Below, one piece after another: positions 25,736 through 34,707 of a DNA stretch of 64,000 nt. Every line of letters starts with the position of its first letter. The stretch's first letter is position 1. A program made the position numbers and the translations under genes. The stretch comes from Roseburia sp. (lineage in GTDB: Bacteria; Bacillota; Clostridia; Lachnospirales; Lachnospiraceae). The stretch is taken from the NCBI GenBank assembly GCA_023667765.1, contig JAMOZS010000005.1, positions 1 through 64,000 of the forward strand, written 5' to 3'. Under the pieces are notes generated by a model. It saw only the letters and a list, made by a program, of their open reading frames with translations. It was not told where the DNA came from and did not search any database.

Positions 25736-27657
25736 TTACACATCCAGCTCCGCATCGGTGGCATGTTCATAGATAAAAGCCTTTCTGGGGGGAACCTCCG
25801 TCCCCATCAGCATCTCGGTGATCTCGGAGGCCATGCGGGCGTCCTCAATCTCCACCTGCTTCATCAGACGGGTATCCGGGTCCAGGGTCGTCTCCCAAAG
25901 CTGTTGTGCATCCATCTCTCCCAATCCCTTATAGCGCTGCAGCGTAAAGGGGCCCTTATGAGACTTTCTGTATTTCTCTAAAGCCTTGTCGTCATACAGG
26001 TACTCTTCCTTTCCCTTGGCCGGCATCGCCTTATATAAAGGAGGCATGGCAATATACACATGCCCCTCGAAAATCAGCTCGGGCATAAAACGATAAAACA
26101 GAGTCAGCAACAGATTGGAAATATGAGCGCCATCCACATCCGCGTCCGCCATAATCACAATCTTGTCATAACGCAGCCTGGTAATATCGAAATCATTGCC
26201 ATAGCCCTCGGAAAAGCCGCAGCCAAAGGCATTAATCATGGTCTTTATCTCCGCGTTCGCGAGAATTTTATCAATACTGGCCTTTTCCACATTCAAAATC
26301 TTACCCCGAATCGGCAGAATCGCCTGGTACATACGGTTTCTGGCTGTCTTTGCGCTGCCGCCTGCGGAATCGCCCTCCACGATAAATATCTCGCACTTAG
26401 AAGGGTCCTTTGACTCGCAGTTGGCCAGCTTTCCGTTGGAATCGAAGGAAAACTTCTGCTTTGTCAGCATATTGGTTCTGGCCTTTTCCTCTGTCTTACG
26501 GATTTTTGCCGCCTTTTCCGCACAGCCGATAACATTCTTTAAGGTCTCCAGATTTCTGTCAAAAAAATGCACAATCTCGTCACCGGTTACCTTGCTCACC
26601 ACTTTGGCAGCATCCTGATTATCAAGCTTCGTCTTAGTCTGCCCCTCAAAGCGCGGGTCGGGGTGCTTGATGGATATCACCGCAGTCATGCCGTTTCGCA
26701 CATCCGCACCGGTAAAGTTTACATCCTTCTCCTTCAGCACGCCCAGCTCCCTGGCATAATTATTAATCACATTGGTAAACATGGTCTTAAAGCCCGTCAG
26801 ATGCGTGCCTCCCTCGGAATTATAGATATTATTGCAAAATCCCAACACATTTTCATGGAATTCGTTTACATACTGAAAGGCCACCTCCACGGAAATGCCT
26901 TCGCTCTCTCCCGCAAAATAGATGACGTCATGTATGGTTTCCCTGGATTTGTTCATATCCTTTATGAAACCGATAATGCCCTCCGGTTCATGGAAGGTAA
27001 GCTTCTCAGGCTCCTCCCTGCGCTTATCCTCATAGAGAATGGTCAGCTTTGGGTTCAGATAAGCGGTTTCATGGAGACGGCTTTTTACCTCATCCTCCCG
27101 GAATCTGGTTTTGTCAAATATCGTATCGTCCGGCAGGAAATTAATCACCGTGCCCGTCTCTTTGGTTTTCCCCACGACAGGGAGCAGGCCGTCCGTTAAA
27201 TCCGTAATGGGATTTCCCCTCTCATACCGGTCCTCATAAATGCAGCCATCCGTTTTTACCCGGACAGTCAGTCTTGCGGACAGCGCATTGACTACCGAGG
27301 AACCCACGCCGTGAAGGCCTCCGCTGGTCTTATAAGCCAAATTGTCAAATTTGCCGCCGGCATGCAGCGTGGTGAATACAAGACGCTCCGCGCTGACGCC
27401 CTTTTCGTGCATTCCCACCGGAATTCCACGCCCGTTATCCGCCACGGTAGCCGAACCGTCCGCCTCCAGCGTCACGGTAATCGTATCACAAAAGCCCGCC
27501 AGATGCTCGTCCACGGAATTGTCCACAATCTCATAAATCAAATGATTCAGCCCCTTGGTGGAAACGCTCCCGATATACATGCCGGGCCTTTTCCGCACGG
27601 CCTCAAGCCCTCCAGCACTGTAATACTGGAGGCGTCATAATTACTTGTCTTTGCCAT
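25736..27657 (-). CDS. parE: Type IIA DNA topoisomerase B subunit (ParE/GyrB-like), frameshifted near the start
   Basis: The ATPase and TOPRIM subunit, ~640 aa if repaired. The expected N-terminus MAKTSNYDASSITVLEGL begins at ATG 27657 behind AAGGAG. The frame then breaks: 27601-27606 reads as one base short, so a Glu codon (GAG) appears as AG, and the zero frame meets a stop ~18 codons later. From 27598 the main frame continues VRKRPGMYIGS to the end without interruption. It has GHKL motifs EIVDNSVDEHLAG, DNGRGIPV and GGLHGVGSSVVNALS, and TOPRIM motifs EGDSAGGSAK and DADVDGAHI. A GTG at 27598 could restart translation but would remove the first 20 residues. The sequence leans GyrB-like (RGKILNVEKA), while the partner lacks a GyrA box. 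Confidence 0.88.
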
Positions 27658-27726
27658 TTTCTCCTTAACTCCTGTCTCTCAAACCAATCCGCCGCTATCC
27701 TAAGCGTCCCAAACCGGTTATCCGCA

Positions 27727-27752
27727 ACAAAGAGGCCGCCATAAGCGGCCTC
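27727..27752 (-). terminator. Terminator after degV
   Basis: Minus-strand hairpin with a perfect 8-bp stem, GAGGCCGC (27745-27752) and GCGGCCTC (27732-27739), loop of 5, followed by TTTGTT. It lies 10 bp beyond the degV stop and separates degV from the topoisomerase genes, whose ATG at 27657 is ~70 bp further. Confidence 0.75.
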
Positions 27753-27761
27753 CTACAGCTT

Positions 27762-28628
27762 CTATTTTATTTTCTTACAGCAGGCGATTGCCAGAGCCCC
27801 CGGCCCGATATGACAGGCCACGCTCAGGGAAAGAGGGTCTATATGGATATCATAACCGGGAAACTGCAAAAGCAGCTCCTCCTTTAAGGCTTCGGCTGCG
27901 GCAGCATTCTGCGTATGCGCAATCTGCAGCCAGATGCCCTTTTCCTCCGTCATTCCGCCAAAGCGATTGATAATATCGTTTTTAATGGCATTCATCATAA
28001 TACTCTTGCCCTGAGCGGTAGTTCTGGCCTTGGCGAAAGCATCCAGCTTATCTCCCTGTATCTGAAGAACCGGCTTCAGTTTCAGCATCGTACCGATAGC
28101 GGCGGCGGCCGGCGTAATCCTGCCGCCTTTTTTCAGATAATACAGGGTATCCAGCATAATATATATACTGCTGTTGAATTTGTCCTCCTCCAGAAAATCC
28201 TTGATTTCCCTTGCGTTCATTCCCCTTGTAATCAAGAGCTTCGCATCCATCGCAGACTGCCTCTGGGTCACGGAAATACGCTGGTTATTCACCACCTGCA
28301 CCCGTCCGTCATAATCCTGCGCCAGCATCATTGCGCTCTGGCAGGAACCGGACAGACCGCTGCTCATGGGAATATGCACGATTTCATCATACTCCTGCAG
28401 CAGCTCGTTCCAAAGCTTCATTACGGATTCCGGCGAAGGCTGACTGGTGCTTATATCCGCGCCGCCCTTCAGCATTTCGTAGAACTGCTCCTGCGTCAAA
28501 TCTATGTCTTCAAAATATTGCTTCTCATTAATCATAAAGGGCATGGGCAAAACATAAATCCCCAATTCCTTTGCCTGCGCCTGTGTGATACCGCTGTTAC
28601 TGTCCGTAACTATTGCAATATTCGCCAT
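27762..28628 (-). CDS. DegV family fatty-acid-binding protein
   Basis: A 288-aa DegV protein. The family start MANIAIVTDSNSGIT at 28628 has AGAGG just upstream, so the open frame to 28718 is not used. Lipid-contact segments are visible: DISTSQPSPESV (TSQPS motif) near residue 60, and IPMSSGLSGSC with the conserved SSGLSG near 90; YLKKGGRITPAAAAIGTMLKLKPVL follows in the second half. DegV/FakB proteins bind a fatty acid and present it to the FakA kinase. A FakA-like gene lies 2.3 kb upstream in the same direction, which supports a FakB role (inference). Ends at a clear terminator. Confidence 0.92.
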   Translation of the reverse strand: MANIAIVTDSNSGITQAQAKELGIYVLPMPFMINEKQYFEDIDLTQEQFYEMLKGGADISTSQPSPESVMKLWNELLQEYDEIVHIPMSSGLSGSCQSAMMLAQDYDGRVQVVNNQRISVTQRQSAMDAKLLITRGMNAREIKDFLEEDKFNSSIYIMLDTLYYLKKGGRITPAAAAIGTMLKLKPVLQIQGDKLDAFAKARTTAQGKSIMMNAIKNDIINRFGGMTEEKGIWLQIAHTQNAAAAEALKEELLLQFPGYDIHIDPLSLSVACHIGPGALAIACCKKIK

Positions 28629-28733
28629 ATTTTCCTCTAACCATACCTTTCTCTTGCAATGCAGATTCTTATGCCGTAAGCGCATTTCTCCCTGATTCTG
28701 CCGGAGAAATGCCTGCATATTCCTATTTTACTG

Positions 28734-30800
28734 TCAGATAGTTCTAAAGTCAACACCATTTCCTTCTGTTCCCGAAAATGATGTAACCTGTTCTCTGAGA
28801 AGCCGATGCCTGTCCTCCATAAGCTCCGGGTCCCGGGCCAGAAGCTCTTCCACCGCCTGGGAGGCCTCCTTCAGCACAGCCGCATCCGTATAGATATCCC
28901 CCACGCGAAACGCCAGTGCTCCGCTCTGGCGAACCCCGAAAAGCTCTCCCGGCCCCCTCAGCTTCAAATCCTCAGAGGCAATCAAGAAGCCGTCGTTGGA
29001 TCTGTTGAGTATCGAAAGTCTCTCCATGGTCTCCTTTTTCTCATTGCCGCTCACGAAGATACAATAGCTCTGGTACATTCCTCTGCCCACGCGGCCTCTG
29101 AGCTGATGCAGCTGGGCAAGACCAAAACGCTCCGCATTTTCCACCATCATTACTGTGGCATTGGGCACATTGATTCCCACCTCAATCACTGTGGTTGACA
29201 CCAATACATCAATATTCTTTGCTGCGAAATCCTCCATTATCCTCTTTTTGTCCGAAGGACGCATCTTCCCATGAAGACAGGCCACCTGAATGGCAGGCGG
29301 CAGCGCGGCCCTCAGTTTTTCCGCATACTCCGTCACGTTTTCCACATGTTCAAGCTCGCCGGCCTCCACCTGGGGACAGATAACATAGGCCTGTCTCCCC
29401 TGACCTGCCTCTTTTGCAATAAATTCATAGGCCTTGGGCCGATAGGAGGTATTTACCACACAGTTTTTGATGGGAAGCCTGTGGGCAGGAAGCTCATCAA
29501 TCACGGAAATCTGTAAATCGCCATACAAAATAATGGCAAGTGTCCGGGGAATCGGCGTAGCGCTCATAACCAGTACATGGGGGTTCTGTCCTTTCTGAGC
29601 CAGCCGCTCTCTCTGACGCACGCCAAAGCGATGCTGCTCATCCGTCACCACCAGCGCCAACGCCTGATAGTTCACCTTTTCCTGAATCATGGCATGGGTG
29701 CCGATAACCAGATTCGCCTCCCCGGAAGCAATTCGTTCATAGGCCGCTTTTTTTTCCCGGGCCGTCATAGAGCCCACCAAAAGCGCCGGCCGCAAAGGCA
29801 GGCCGTACTCCCTGACATAAGCGCTGATTGTTTCATAATGCTGCAGCGCCAATACCTCCGTAGGCGCCATAAGAGCCCCCTGATAGCCGTTTGCCGCACA
29901 CATCAGCAGCGCCAATACGGCAACGATTGTCTTACCGGATCCCACGTCTCCCTGTATCAGCCTGTTCATACAGAAACCACTTCCGCAGTCGTCCTTTATC
30001 TCCTGCCACACCTTTCGCTGTCCTCCGGTCAGCTTGTAGGGAAGCTTCTCCAAAAAACGCACCGTGTCGGCAGTCTCAAACATAGGATAGCTGTTCTCCA
30101 GTTTCGCACACAGCTCCCTGTTCTTTTGAAGTATTAGGAGAAAGAAGAAAAACTCATTGAACACCAGCCTTCTCCGGGCCTGTCCCAGCATTTCCAAATC
30201 CGGCGGGAAATGAATATCGTGGTAAGCCTCCTTCTCCGACATCAACCTGTATTTCTCAAGCAAATCCTCCGGGAAATACTCCTCCCGGAACGCATAAGCG
30301 TTCAAAACCTGCCTGACAGCCTTCTGAATCGTCAGATTACTCAACCCCTTCGTAAGAGAATATCTGGGCTGCAGCACCCCTGTAAGCTTTTCGTATTCTT
30401 CCGGAGAATACATTTTGGGCTGCTCCATAACCTTAGCCGCCCCTCTGGTCTGTACCACCCCCCGAAAAATATAGGCGCTTCCCGGTTTCAGGACATTTTT
30501 TAAAAAGGGCATGTTAAAAAAGGTCAGCTGCATGGCTCCCGAGCCGTCCTTTATCGTCAGGCTGCTGACGGTAAGCTGACGCATCTTCTTTGTGGCCGGG
30601 GCTGCCGCCACAATTCCAAGAACTGCCGCAGTCTCCCCCGGCAAGGCGTCACAAACTAAAACAGGAGGCTGAAAGTTCTCGTAATCTCTGGGAAAATCAT
30701 TCAGAAGCTCTCCCGCCGTGCGTATCTCGATTTTTTCAAATAACTTTTGGGTTTTCTCGCCTATCCCCTTCAATTCCAATATAGATGTATCCCGGTTCAT
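28734..30800 (-). CDS. recG: ATP-dependent DNA helicase RecG
   Basis: A 688-aa RecG, the branch-migration helicase for stalled forks and Holliday junctions. The N-terminal wedge/OB domain contains KGIGEKTQKLFEKI and the later FFN-MPFLKN strand. The helicase has motif I QGDVGSGKTIVA (~residue 275), motif Ia MAPTEVLALQHYE, motif II VVTDEQHRFGVRQR (DEQH), motif III MSATPIPRTLA, and motifs V-VI VSTTVIEVGINVPNA and QLHQLRGRVGRG. ATG 30800 (MNRDTSILE) follows GAGAGGGACA and is preferred to the in-frame start at 30860. Confidence 0.97.
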   Translation of the reverse strand: MNRDTSILELKGIGEKTQKLFEKIEIRTAGELLNDFPRDYENFQPPVLVCDALPGETAAVLGIVAAAPATKKMRQLTVSSLTIKDGSGAMQLTFFNMPFLKNVLKPGSAYIFRGVVQTRGAAKVMEQPKMYSPEEYEKLTGVLQPRYSLTKGLSNLTIQKAVRQVLNAYAFREEYFPEDLLEKYRLMSEKEAYHDIHFPPDLEMLGQARRRLVFNEFFFFLLILQKNRELCAKLENSYPMFETADTVRFLEKLPYKLTGGQRKVWQEIKDDCGSGFCMNRLIQGDVGSGKTIVAVLALLMCAANGYQGALMAPTEVLALQHYETISAYVREYGLPLRPALLVGSMTAREKKAAYERIASGEANLVIGTHAMIQEKVNYQALALVVTDEQHRFGVRQRERLAQKGQNPHVLVMSATPIPRTLAIILYGDLQISVIDELPAHRLPIKNCVVNTSYRPKAYEFIAKEAGQGRQAYVICPQVEAGELEHVENVTEYAEKLRAALPPAIQVACLHGKMRPSDKKRIMEDFAAKNIDVLVSTTVIEVGINVPNATVMMVENAERFGLAQLHQLRGRVGRGMYQSYCIFVSGNEKKETMERLSILNRSNDGFLIASEDLKLRGPGELFGVRQSGALAFRVGDIYTDAAVLKEASQAVEELLARDPELMEDRHRLLREQVTSFSGTEGNGVDFRTI

Positions 30801-30887
30801 TGTCCCTCTCACTCTAACTCCATGCCGGCTCTGGCAATCTCCAATCCTCTCACGGTCCACAGACGCTTATTACCTTCGGAAATTAAG

Positions 30888-30924
30888 AAGGAGACAGCTC
30901 TGCCCCAGGCAATATTGTCTCCTT
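30888..30924 (-). terminator. Possible terminator after the FakA-like gene
   Basis: Minus-strand stem AAGGAGACA (30916-30924) with TGTCTCCTT (30888-30896), enclosing a second small stem (TTGCC/GGCA), then CTTCTTAATTT. The U-tract is interrupted, so termination may be partial. It lies 20 bp after the fakA-like stop, ahead of recG. Confidence 0.5.
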
Positions 30925-30943
30925 CCTCTTTGTTTCCATATCC

Positions 30944-32629
30944 TTATTCCACAGAAATCACATAATAGTAAATCGGCTGTCCGCCATATTGCAGCTCGAT
31001 ATCGCAGGAGGGATACTGTTTGGCAAGCTCCTGTTTGAGCGCCTCGGCGTCAGCCTCTTCCACCTCGCTGCCATAATAGATGCTGATTAACTCGGAAGCG
31101 TCATCCACCATTGCCGCCACGGTCTCCTTAGTGATATCCGCCATAGAGGAACCGGACGCCAGAATACCGTCGTCGCCAATTCCCATATAATCACCCTTCT
31201 TGATTTCTATCTCATCAATTACGGTATCTCTGACCGCATAGGTAATCTGACCGGTTTTTACCTTGCCGATTTCCCGAAGCATTGTGGTCTCGTTCTCGTC
31301 TGTGGAGAGCTCAGCCACATAATTGATAACCGCCGTAATGCCCTGAGGAATACTCTTTGTGGGGATAACCAGCAGATTCTTATCAGTCATCAGCTCTGCA
31401 GCCTGATTTGCCGCCAGAATAATATTTTTGTTATTCGGCAGAATAAAGACCGTCTGTGCGTTGACCTTCTCCACAGCATCCAGAATATCCGCCGTGCTGG
31501 GATTCATGGTCTGACCGCCCTCAATAATATAATCTACGCCAAGACTCTTAAATATCTCCTTCAATCCGTCGCCTACGGAAACTGCCAGAAAGCCTGCCTC
31601 CTTAGGCGGCTGCTCCTCCTCTTCGGGTACCTCCTGCGCCTTTGCGGCCCTTTCCTTCTCTTCCATCTTAAAGAGCTTTTCCTGATGCTCCAGACGCATA
31701 TTATCAATCTTTATATTGGACAATGCACCATACTTCAATGCCTTCTGGATTGCCAATCCAGGGTCATTCGTATGTACATGTACCTTTACCACATCCTCGT
31801 CAGCCACACATACAATCGAATCACCGATAGACTCCAGATATGCCTTGAAATCCATCTCCATTTTAATATTGAAGGTTCTGTTTAACAGAATAATGAACTC
31901 CGTACAATACCCGAATTTAATCTCCGCCTCTGCCTGAACCTTTCTGTCCGGCGTGCCTGCCTCCGAGACAGGAGCCCCAGCAGAAGCGATGGTCAAATCC
32001 AGTTCCTTTCCCAGATAAGCGTCGAAGGCGCCGTTTAATACCTCTATCAGGCCCTGTCCGCCGGAATCCACTACGCCGGCCTGTTTCAAAACGGGCAGCA
32101 TCTCCGGCGTCTGGCTCAGTACATATTTACCATGCTCTATAACGGCGGACAGAAACTCCTCCATATCCTCTACGCCGCTCTCAGACAGTTCCTTCGCCTT
32201 GTCGGAAATCCCCTTAGCAACCGTGAGAATCGTACCCTCCTTCGGCTTCATAACCGCTTTATAGGCCGTCTCCACAGCCTTTTCACAGGCGGCAGTCAAA
32301 ACCGCCGTGTCTATAACGCTTTCCGTCTTTATAACCTTTGTAAATCCGCGAAACAGCTGTGAAAGTATTACGCCTGAGTTTCCTCTGGCTCCCCTTAACG
32401 AGCCTCCGGATATCGCCTTACAAAGAGACTCTAACCCGGCGTTCTCTCCCAAAGCGTCAACCTCTCTGGCCGCAGACATAATCGTCATTGTCATATTCGT
32501 ACCGGTATCGCCGTCCGGAACCGGAAATACATTCAGCTCATTGATGATTTCTTTCTTGTTCTCAAGATTTTTCGCACCTGCTAAGAACATCTTGGCAAAC
32601 ATCTTAGCATCGATTTGTAATAAGCTCAC
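30944..32629 (-). CDS. fakA: DAK2-domain fatty acid kinase, FakA-like (YloV)
   Basis: A 561-aa protein with a kinase-type N-terminal DAK2/DhaL domain and a C-terminal DegV-like half. The DhaL metal site is NVFPVPDGDTGTNM (Asp cluster, residues ~33-46), with SGGSLRGARGNSGVILSQ near 80-97. The middle domain shows KVHVHTNDPG. The last ~220 residues carry the DegV-like fold without lipid motifs. FakA phosphorylates fatty acids held by FakB (DegV) proteins. GTG 32629 is preferred: GGAGG lies 8 bp upstream, and it clears the Asp23 stop. The asp23-fakA-recG order is conserved in Firmicutes. Confidence 0.92.
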   Translation of the reverse strand: MSLLQIDAKMFAKMFLAGAKNLENKKEIINELNVFPVPDGDTGTNMTMTIMSAAREVDALGENAGLESLCKAISGGSLRGARGNSGVILSQLFRGFTKVIKTESVIDTAVLTAACEKAVETAYKAVMKPKEGTILTVAKGISDKAKELSESGVEDMEEFLSAVIEHGKYVLSQTPEMLPVLKQAGVVDSGGQGLIEVLNGAFDAYLGKELDLTIASAGAPVSEAGTPDRKVQAEAEIKFGYCTEFIILLNRTFNIKMEMDFKAYLESIGDSIVCVADEDVVKVHVHTNDPGLAIQKALKYGALSNIKIDNMRLEHQEKLFKMEEKERAAKAQEVPEEEEQPPKEAGFLAVSVGDGLKEIFKSLGVDYIIEGGQTMNPSTADILDAVEKVNAQTVFILPNNKNIILAANQAAELMTDKNLLVIPTKSIPQGITAVINYVAELSTDENETTMLREIGKVKTGQITYAVRDTVIDEIEIKKGDYMGIGDDGILASGSSMADITKETVAAMVDDASELISIYYGSEVEEADAEALKQELAKQYPSCDIELQYGGQPIYYYVISVE

Positions 32630-32642
32630 AGGGATATCCTCC

Positions 32643-33002
32643 TTAATCAATCACTCTTACACCTTCGACAAAGATGTTTATTTTTTCTATTTCAATACCT
32701 GTAAATTCTTCTACCTTGTACTTTACATTACTTATCAGATTATCCGTTACCGCAATAATGCTCACTCCATAAGCCACAATTACATGGAAATCCAAAATTA
32801 ATTTATTGTTATTCAAAGAAACATTAATTCCCCGGGTAAGGCTGTCCATTTTTAAAAGCTTTACCAGACCGTCCTTAACATTCACCCCTGCCATTCCCAC
32901 AATACCAAAGCATTCTACTGCCACACTTCCTGCATACTGGGCGATTACTTCATTGTCGATAACAATGTTACCCATATGGGTGTTCATAGAAGAACCTTTC
33001 AT
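32643..33002 (-). CDS. Asp23/Gls24 family envelope stress protein
   Basis: A 119-aa (or 114-aa from ATG 32987, behind AAAGG) Asp23-family protein. The repeated family marks are present: GNIVIDNEVIAQYAGSVAVE, CFGIVGMAGVNVKDG, and LILDFHVIVAYGVSIIAVTDN. Asp23 proteins are cytosolic but peripheral to the membrane in envelope homeostasis; in Firmicutes the one next to yloV/fakA is called YloU. It heads the asp23-fakA-recG-degV row. Confident family call; start uncertain by 5 codons. Confidence 0.92.
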   Translation of the reverse strand: MKGSSMNTHMGNIVIDNEVIAQYAGSVAVECFGIVGMAGVNVKDGLVKLLKMDSLTRGINVSLNNNKLILDFHVIVAYGVSIIAVTDNLISNVKYKVEEFTGIEIEKINIFVEGVRVID

Positions 33003-33314
33003 ATTCTATACCATACCTTTCCGTTACATTTTCTGCAAAAGCCAAAGAAAGCATGCAGAATCCTCCGGCAAAATTCATTGCCCTATTCTAACCTCTATGA
33101 TTCCGCTTTGCGGAATCAAATTCTTCTCACACTGAATACTATAACAGTTTTTCTGGAAAAAGAAAACAAAAAAATATAATTTTATAAAAAAAGTAATTTT
33201 TTCCCTTGCTTTTATGAGCTTTTTCTGTTAATATATCAATGTTGCGAGTTTATCATGCGTATACAAGCATAAATAAAGGAAGCGCAGCTAGCGCAAGACT
33301 GAGGAGGTGTTGAA
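33003..33314. other. Divergent intergenic region between asp23 and rpmB (312 bp)
   Basis: No gene is seen here. Going left, a minus-strand TATAGT (around 33138-33143) may serve asp23 but has no convincing -35. A perfect 9-bp hairpin, TGATTCCGC / GCGGAATCA with TTT loop (33098-33118), lies in what would be the asp23 leader; it is not followed by a U-tract. The stretch 33160-33205 is A/T-rich. The rpmB promoter is at 33206-33234 and a leader of ~75 nt follows. Confidence 0.5.
33206..33234 (+). promoter_or_regulatory. Promoter of rpmB
   Basis: TTGCTT (33206-33211), 17-bp spacer, TAATAT (33229-33234), in an A/T-rich upstream context that could act as an UP element. Start predicted near 33241, ~75 nt before ATG 33315. 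Confidence 0.75.
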
Positions 33315-33500
33315 ATGGCTAAATGTGATATTTGTAGCAAGGGCGTTCATTTTGGTAACAACGTAAGCCATTCTCATAGAAGAAGCAATGCGATTTGGTA
33401 TTCCAATGTAAAGAGCGTAAAATGTAAGGTAAATGGCGGCACAAAGAGAATGCATGTCTGCACCAGCTGTTTAAGGTCCGGCAAAGTCGAAAGAGCTTAA
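33315..33500 (+). CDS. rpmB: 50S ribosomal protein L28
   Basis: A 61-aa L28. It is the zinc-binding form: CDIC at residues 4-7 and CTSC near residue 50 make a four-cysteine site. The family core GNNVSHSHRRSNAIWYSNVK is intact. A very strong ribosome binding site (GAGGAGGTG) lies 7 bp upstream. Monocistronic, with its own promoter and a terminator. Confidence 0.97.
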   Translation: MAKCDICSKGVHFGNNVSHSHRRSNAIWYSNVKSVKCKVNGGTKRMHVCTSCLRSGKVERA

Positions 33501-33516
33501 TCAGTGTAATGATTTG

Positions 33517-33548
33517 AAAGAGCCTGCTTTCATGCAAGCTCTTTTTTT
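33517..33548 (+). terminator. Terminator of rpmB
   Basis: Stem AAGAGC-TGC (33518-33527) with GCA-GCTCTT (33534-33543), one mismatch, followed by a run of seven T. It lies 17 bp after the rpmB stop and abuts the stop of the convergent J-domain gene. Confidence 0.8.
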
Positions 33549-34080
33549 ATTCCTCCCGTTTCCTGCGGAAGAATTCTCTGTTAATCAACTGAATCAATTC
33601 CTCATCTCCAAAGAGGTTGTCCGGATGATAAATTTTCACCAAATCCCGATATCTCTTCCGAAGAGCCAGCGGATTGTTTACGCTGCGAAACAAAGCCTGC
33701 GCAATATCCTCCATGGGAACCTGCTGTTTGCTGCCGTCATATTGTCCGCCGCGGCTCTTCTCCTCCAGAAAAATTTTTTTATCCTGTGCAAGCTGCTTCC
33801 TGTCTGCCTCCAGCTGGGCAAAGCCTGCCTTTAAAATATCCATTTTTTTGTCAAAAAACTGATTTTCCTCTTTCAGGCGTTTGCGCTCTAATACCGATTT
33901 GCGATTCAATACATTCATCTCATTACGGAATTGCAGCCGTTCCTTTTTAAAACTGTCTTTTACCTGTTCCAGCTCCCTGCGCTCATTTTCCAGACGCATG
34001 TTTTCCCGAAAAAGCCATAGCTTCGCCTGCTTCAGTTCGCCCTCGCTTTGAGCCGAAATTATCTCTTCCCAGTTAATCAT
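33547..34080 (-). CDS. Coiled-coil protein with C-terminal J-domain
   Basis: A 177-aa protein. Residues ~15-105 form a highly charged coiled coil (Glu/Lys/Arg/Gln-rich). The last ~50 residues resemble a J-domain: NPLALRKRYRDLVKIYHPDNL with the HPD tripeptide that stimulates Hsp70, then GDEELIQLINREF. A J-domain at the C-terminus is less common than at the N-terminus. Likely a specialised DnaK co-chaperone with the coiled coil as the client or oligomer part (inference). Followed upstream by a 46-aa membrane protein gene. Confidence 0.82.
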   Translation of the reverse strand: MINWEEIISAQSEGELKQAKLWLFRENMRLENERRELEQVKDSFKKERLQFRNEMNVLNRKSVLERKRLKEENQFFDKKMDILKAGFAQLEADRKQLAQDKKIFLEEKSRGGQYDGSKQQVPMEDIAQALFRSVNNPLALRKRYRDLVKIYHPDNLFGDEELIQLINREFFRRKREE

Positions 34081-34095
34081 AACAGTGAAAACCTC

Positions 34096-34236
34096 TTAAT
34101 CATCACAAAAACATTGGTAGCCCACAAACAATAAAAGAGCAATGATAATAAGACCTACCAACCGATTGCGCGTAATCAGCATAAGCAGCATCCCCACAGC
34201 CACAAAGAAACATATCAAACCAATAATTCTCTTCAT
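34096..34236 (-). CDS. Small two-helix membrane protein, 46 aa
   Basis: A short ORF, MKRIIGLICFFVAVGMLLML through to GYQCFCDD, with two hydrophobic segments (residues ~4-20 and ~27-41) separated by a basic turn TRNR. It lies in the otherwise empty gap between the J-domain gene and gerW and reads in the same direction. The ribosome binding site is weak (AGCAGGG directly before ATG). The coherent two-helix hairpin topology and intact frame support a real gene; I know no function. Confidence 0.6.
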   Translation of the reverse strand: MKRIIGLICFFVAVGMLLMLITRNRLVGLIIIALLLFVGYQCFCDD

Positions 34237-34291
34237 CCCTGCTGATAATAAGTTCTGTTATCTCACTCTATTATATGCAGAACCCTTCTAA

Positions 34292-34699
34292 TCATTCCTC
34301 TGTGCGAAATGCAATGTCAACAACTTCCTCATCGGATAAATCTTCCTTCTTCTCCTTAGGTTGGGAAAACTTATCCACCAAATCCGGCACCATATCAAGA
34401 ATCTTTGTCACCGTATCCTGGTTTTTCACATTGACAAGCTTTACGGCGCCATCCTTAATTACCAGCACGGCGCTGGGCGTCATCTTTCCGCCAAGACCGC
34501 CTGCCCCTGAGTTGGAGCCCTTCTGTGTGTTGCCGCCTGCACCTGCTCCCACTCCGAAGGATACGTCCACCAACGGGAGAATAATGGTGTCACCGACCTT
34601 CGTGGCCTCTCCCACCACCGTCTTGGTGGACAACACCGTATCCATTCCCTTTAACAAAGCCTCAACCACACCCTGAAACTGATTATCTTTATCTGCCAT
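34292..34699 (-). CDS. ytfJ: GerW family sporulation protein (YtfJ)
   Basis: A 135-aa GerW/YtfJ protein. Diagnostic features are VGEATKVGDTIILPLVDVSF, the glycine-rich loop GVGAGAGGNTQKGSNSGAGG and the hydrophobic AVLVIKDGAVKLVNV. In Bacillus YtfJ/GerW is needed for germination of spores with GerA receptors. It follows the DUF2953 (YtfI-like) gene by 8 bp, the same pair order as in Bacillus, which strengthens both calls and suggests the host forms spores. Confidence 0.94.
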   Translation of the reverse strand: MADKDNQFQGVVEALLKGMDTVLSTKTVVGEATKVGDTIILPLVDVSFGVGAGAGGNTQKGSNSGAGGLGGKMTPSAVLVIKDGAVKLVNVKNQDTVTKILDMVPDLVDKFSQPKEKKEDLSDEEVVDIAFRTEE

Positions 34700-34707
34700 A
34701 TAATCTC

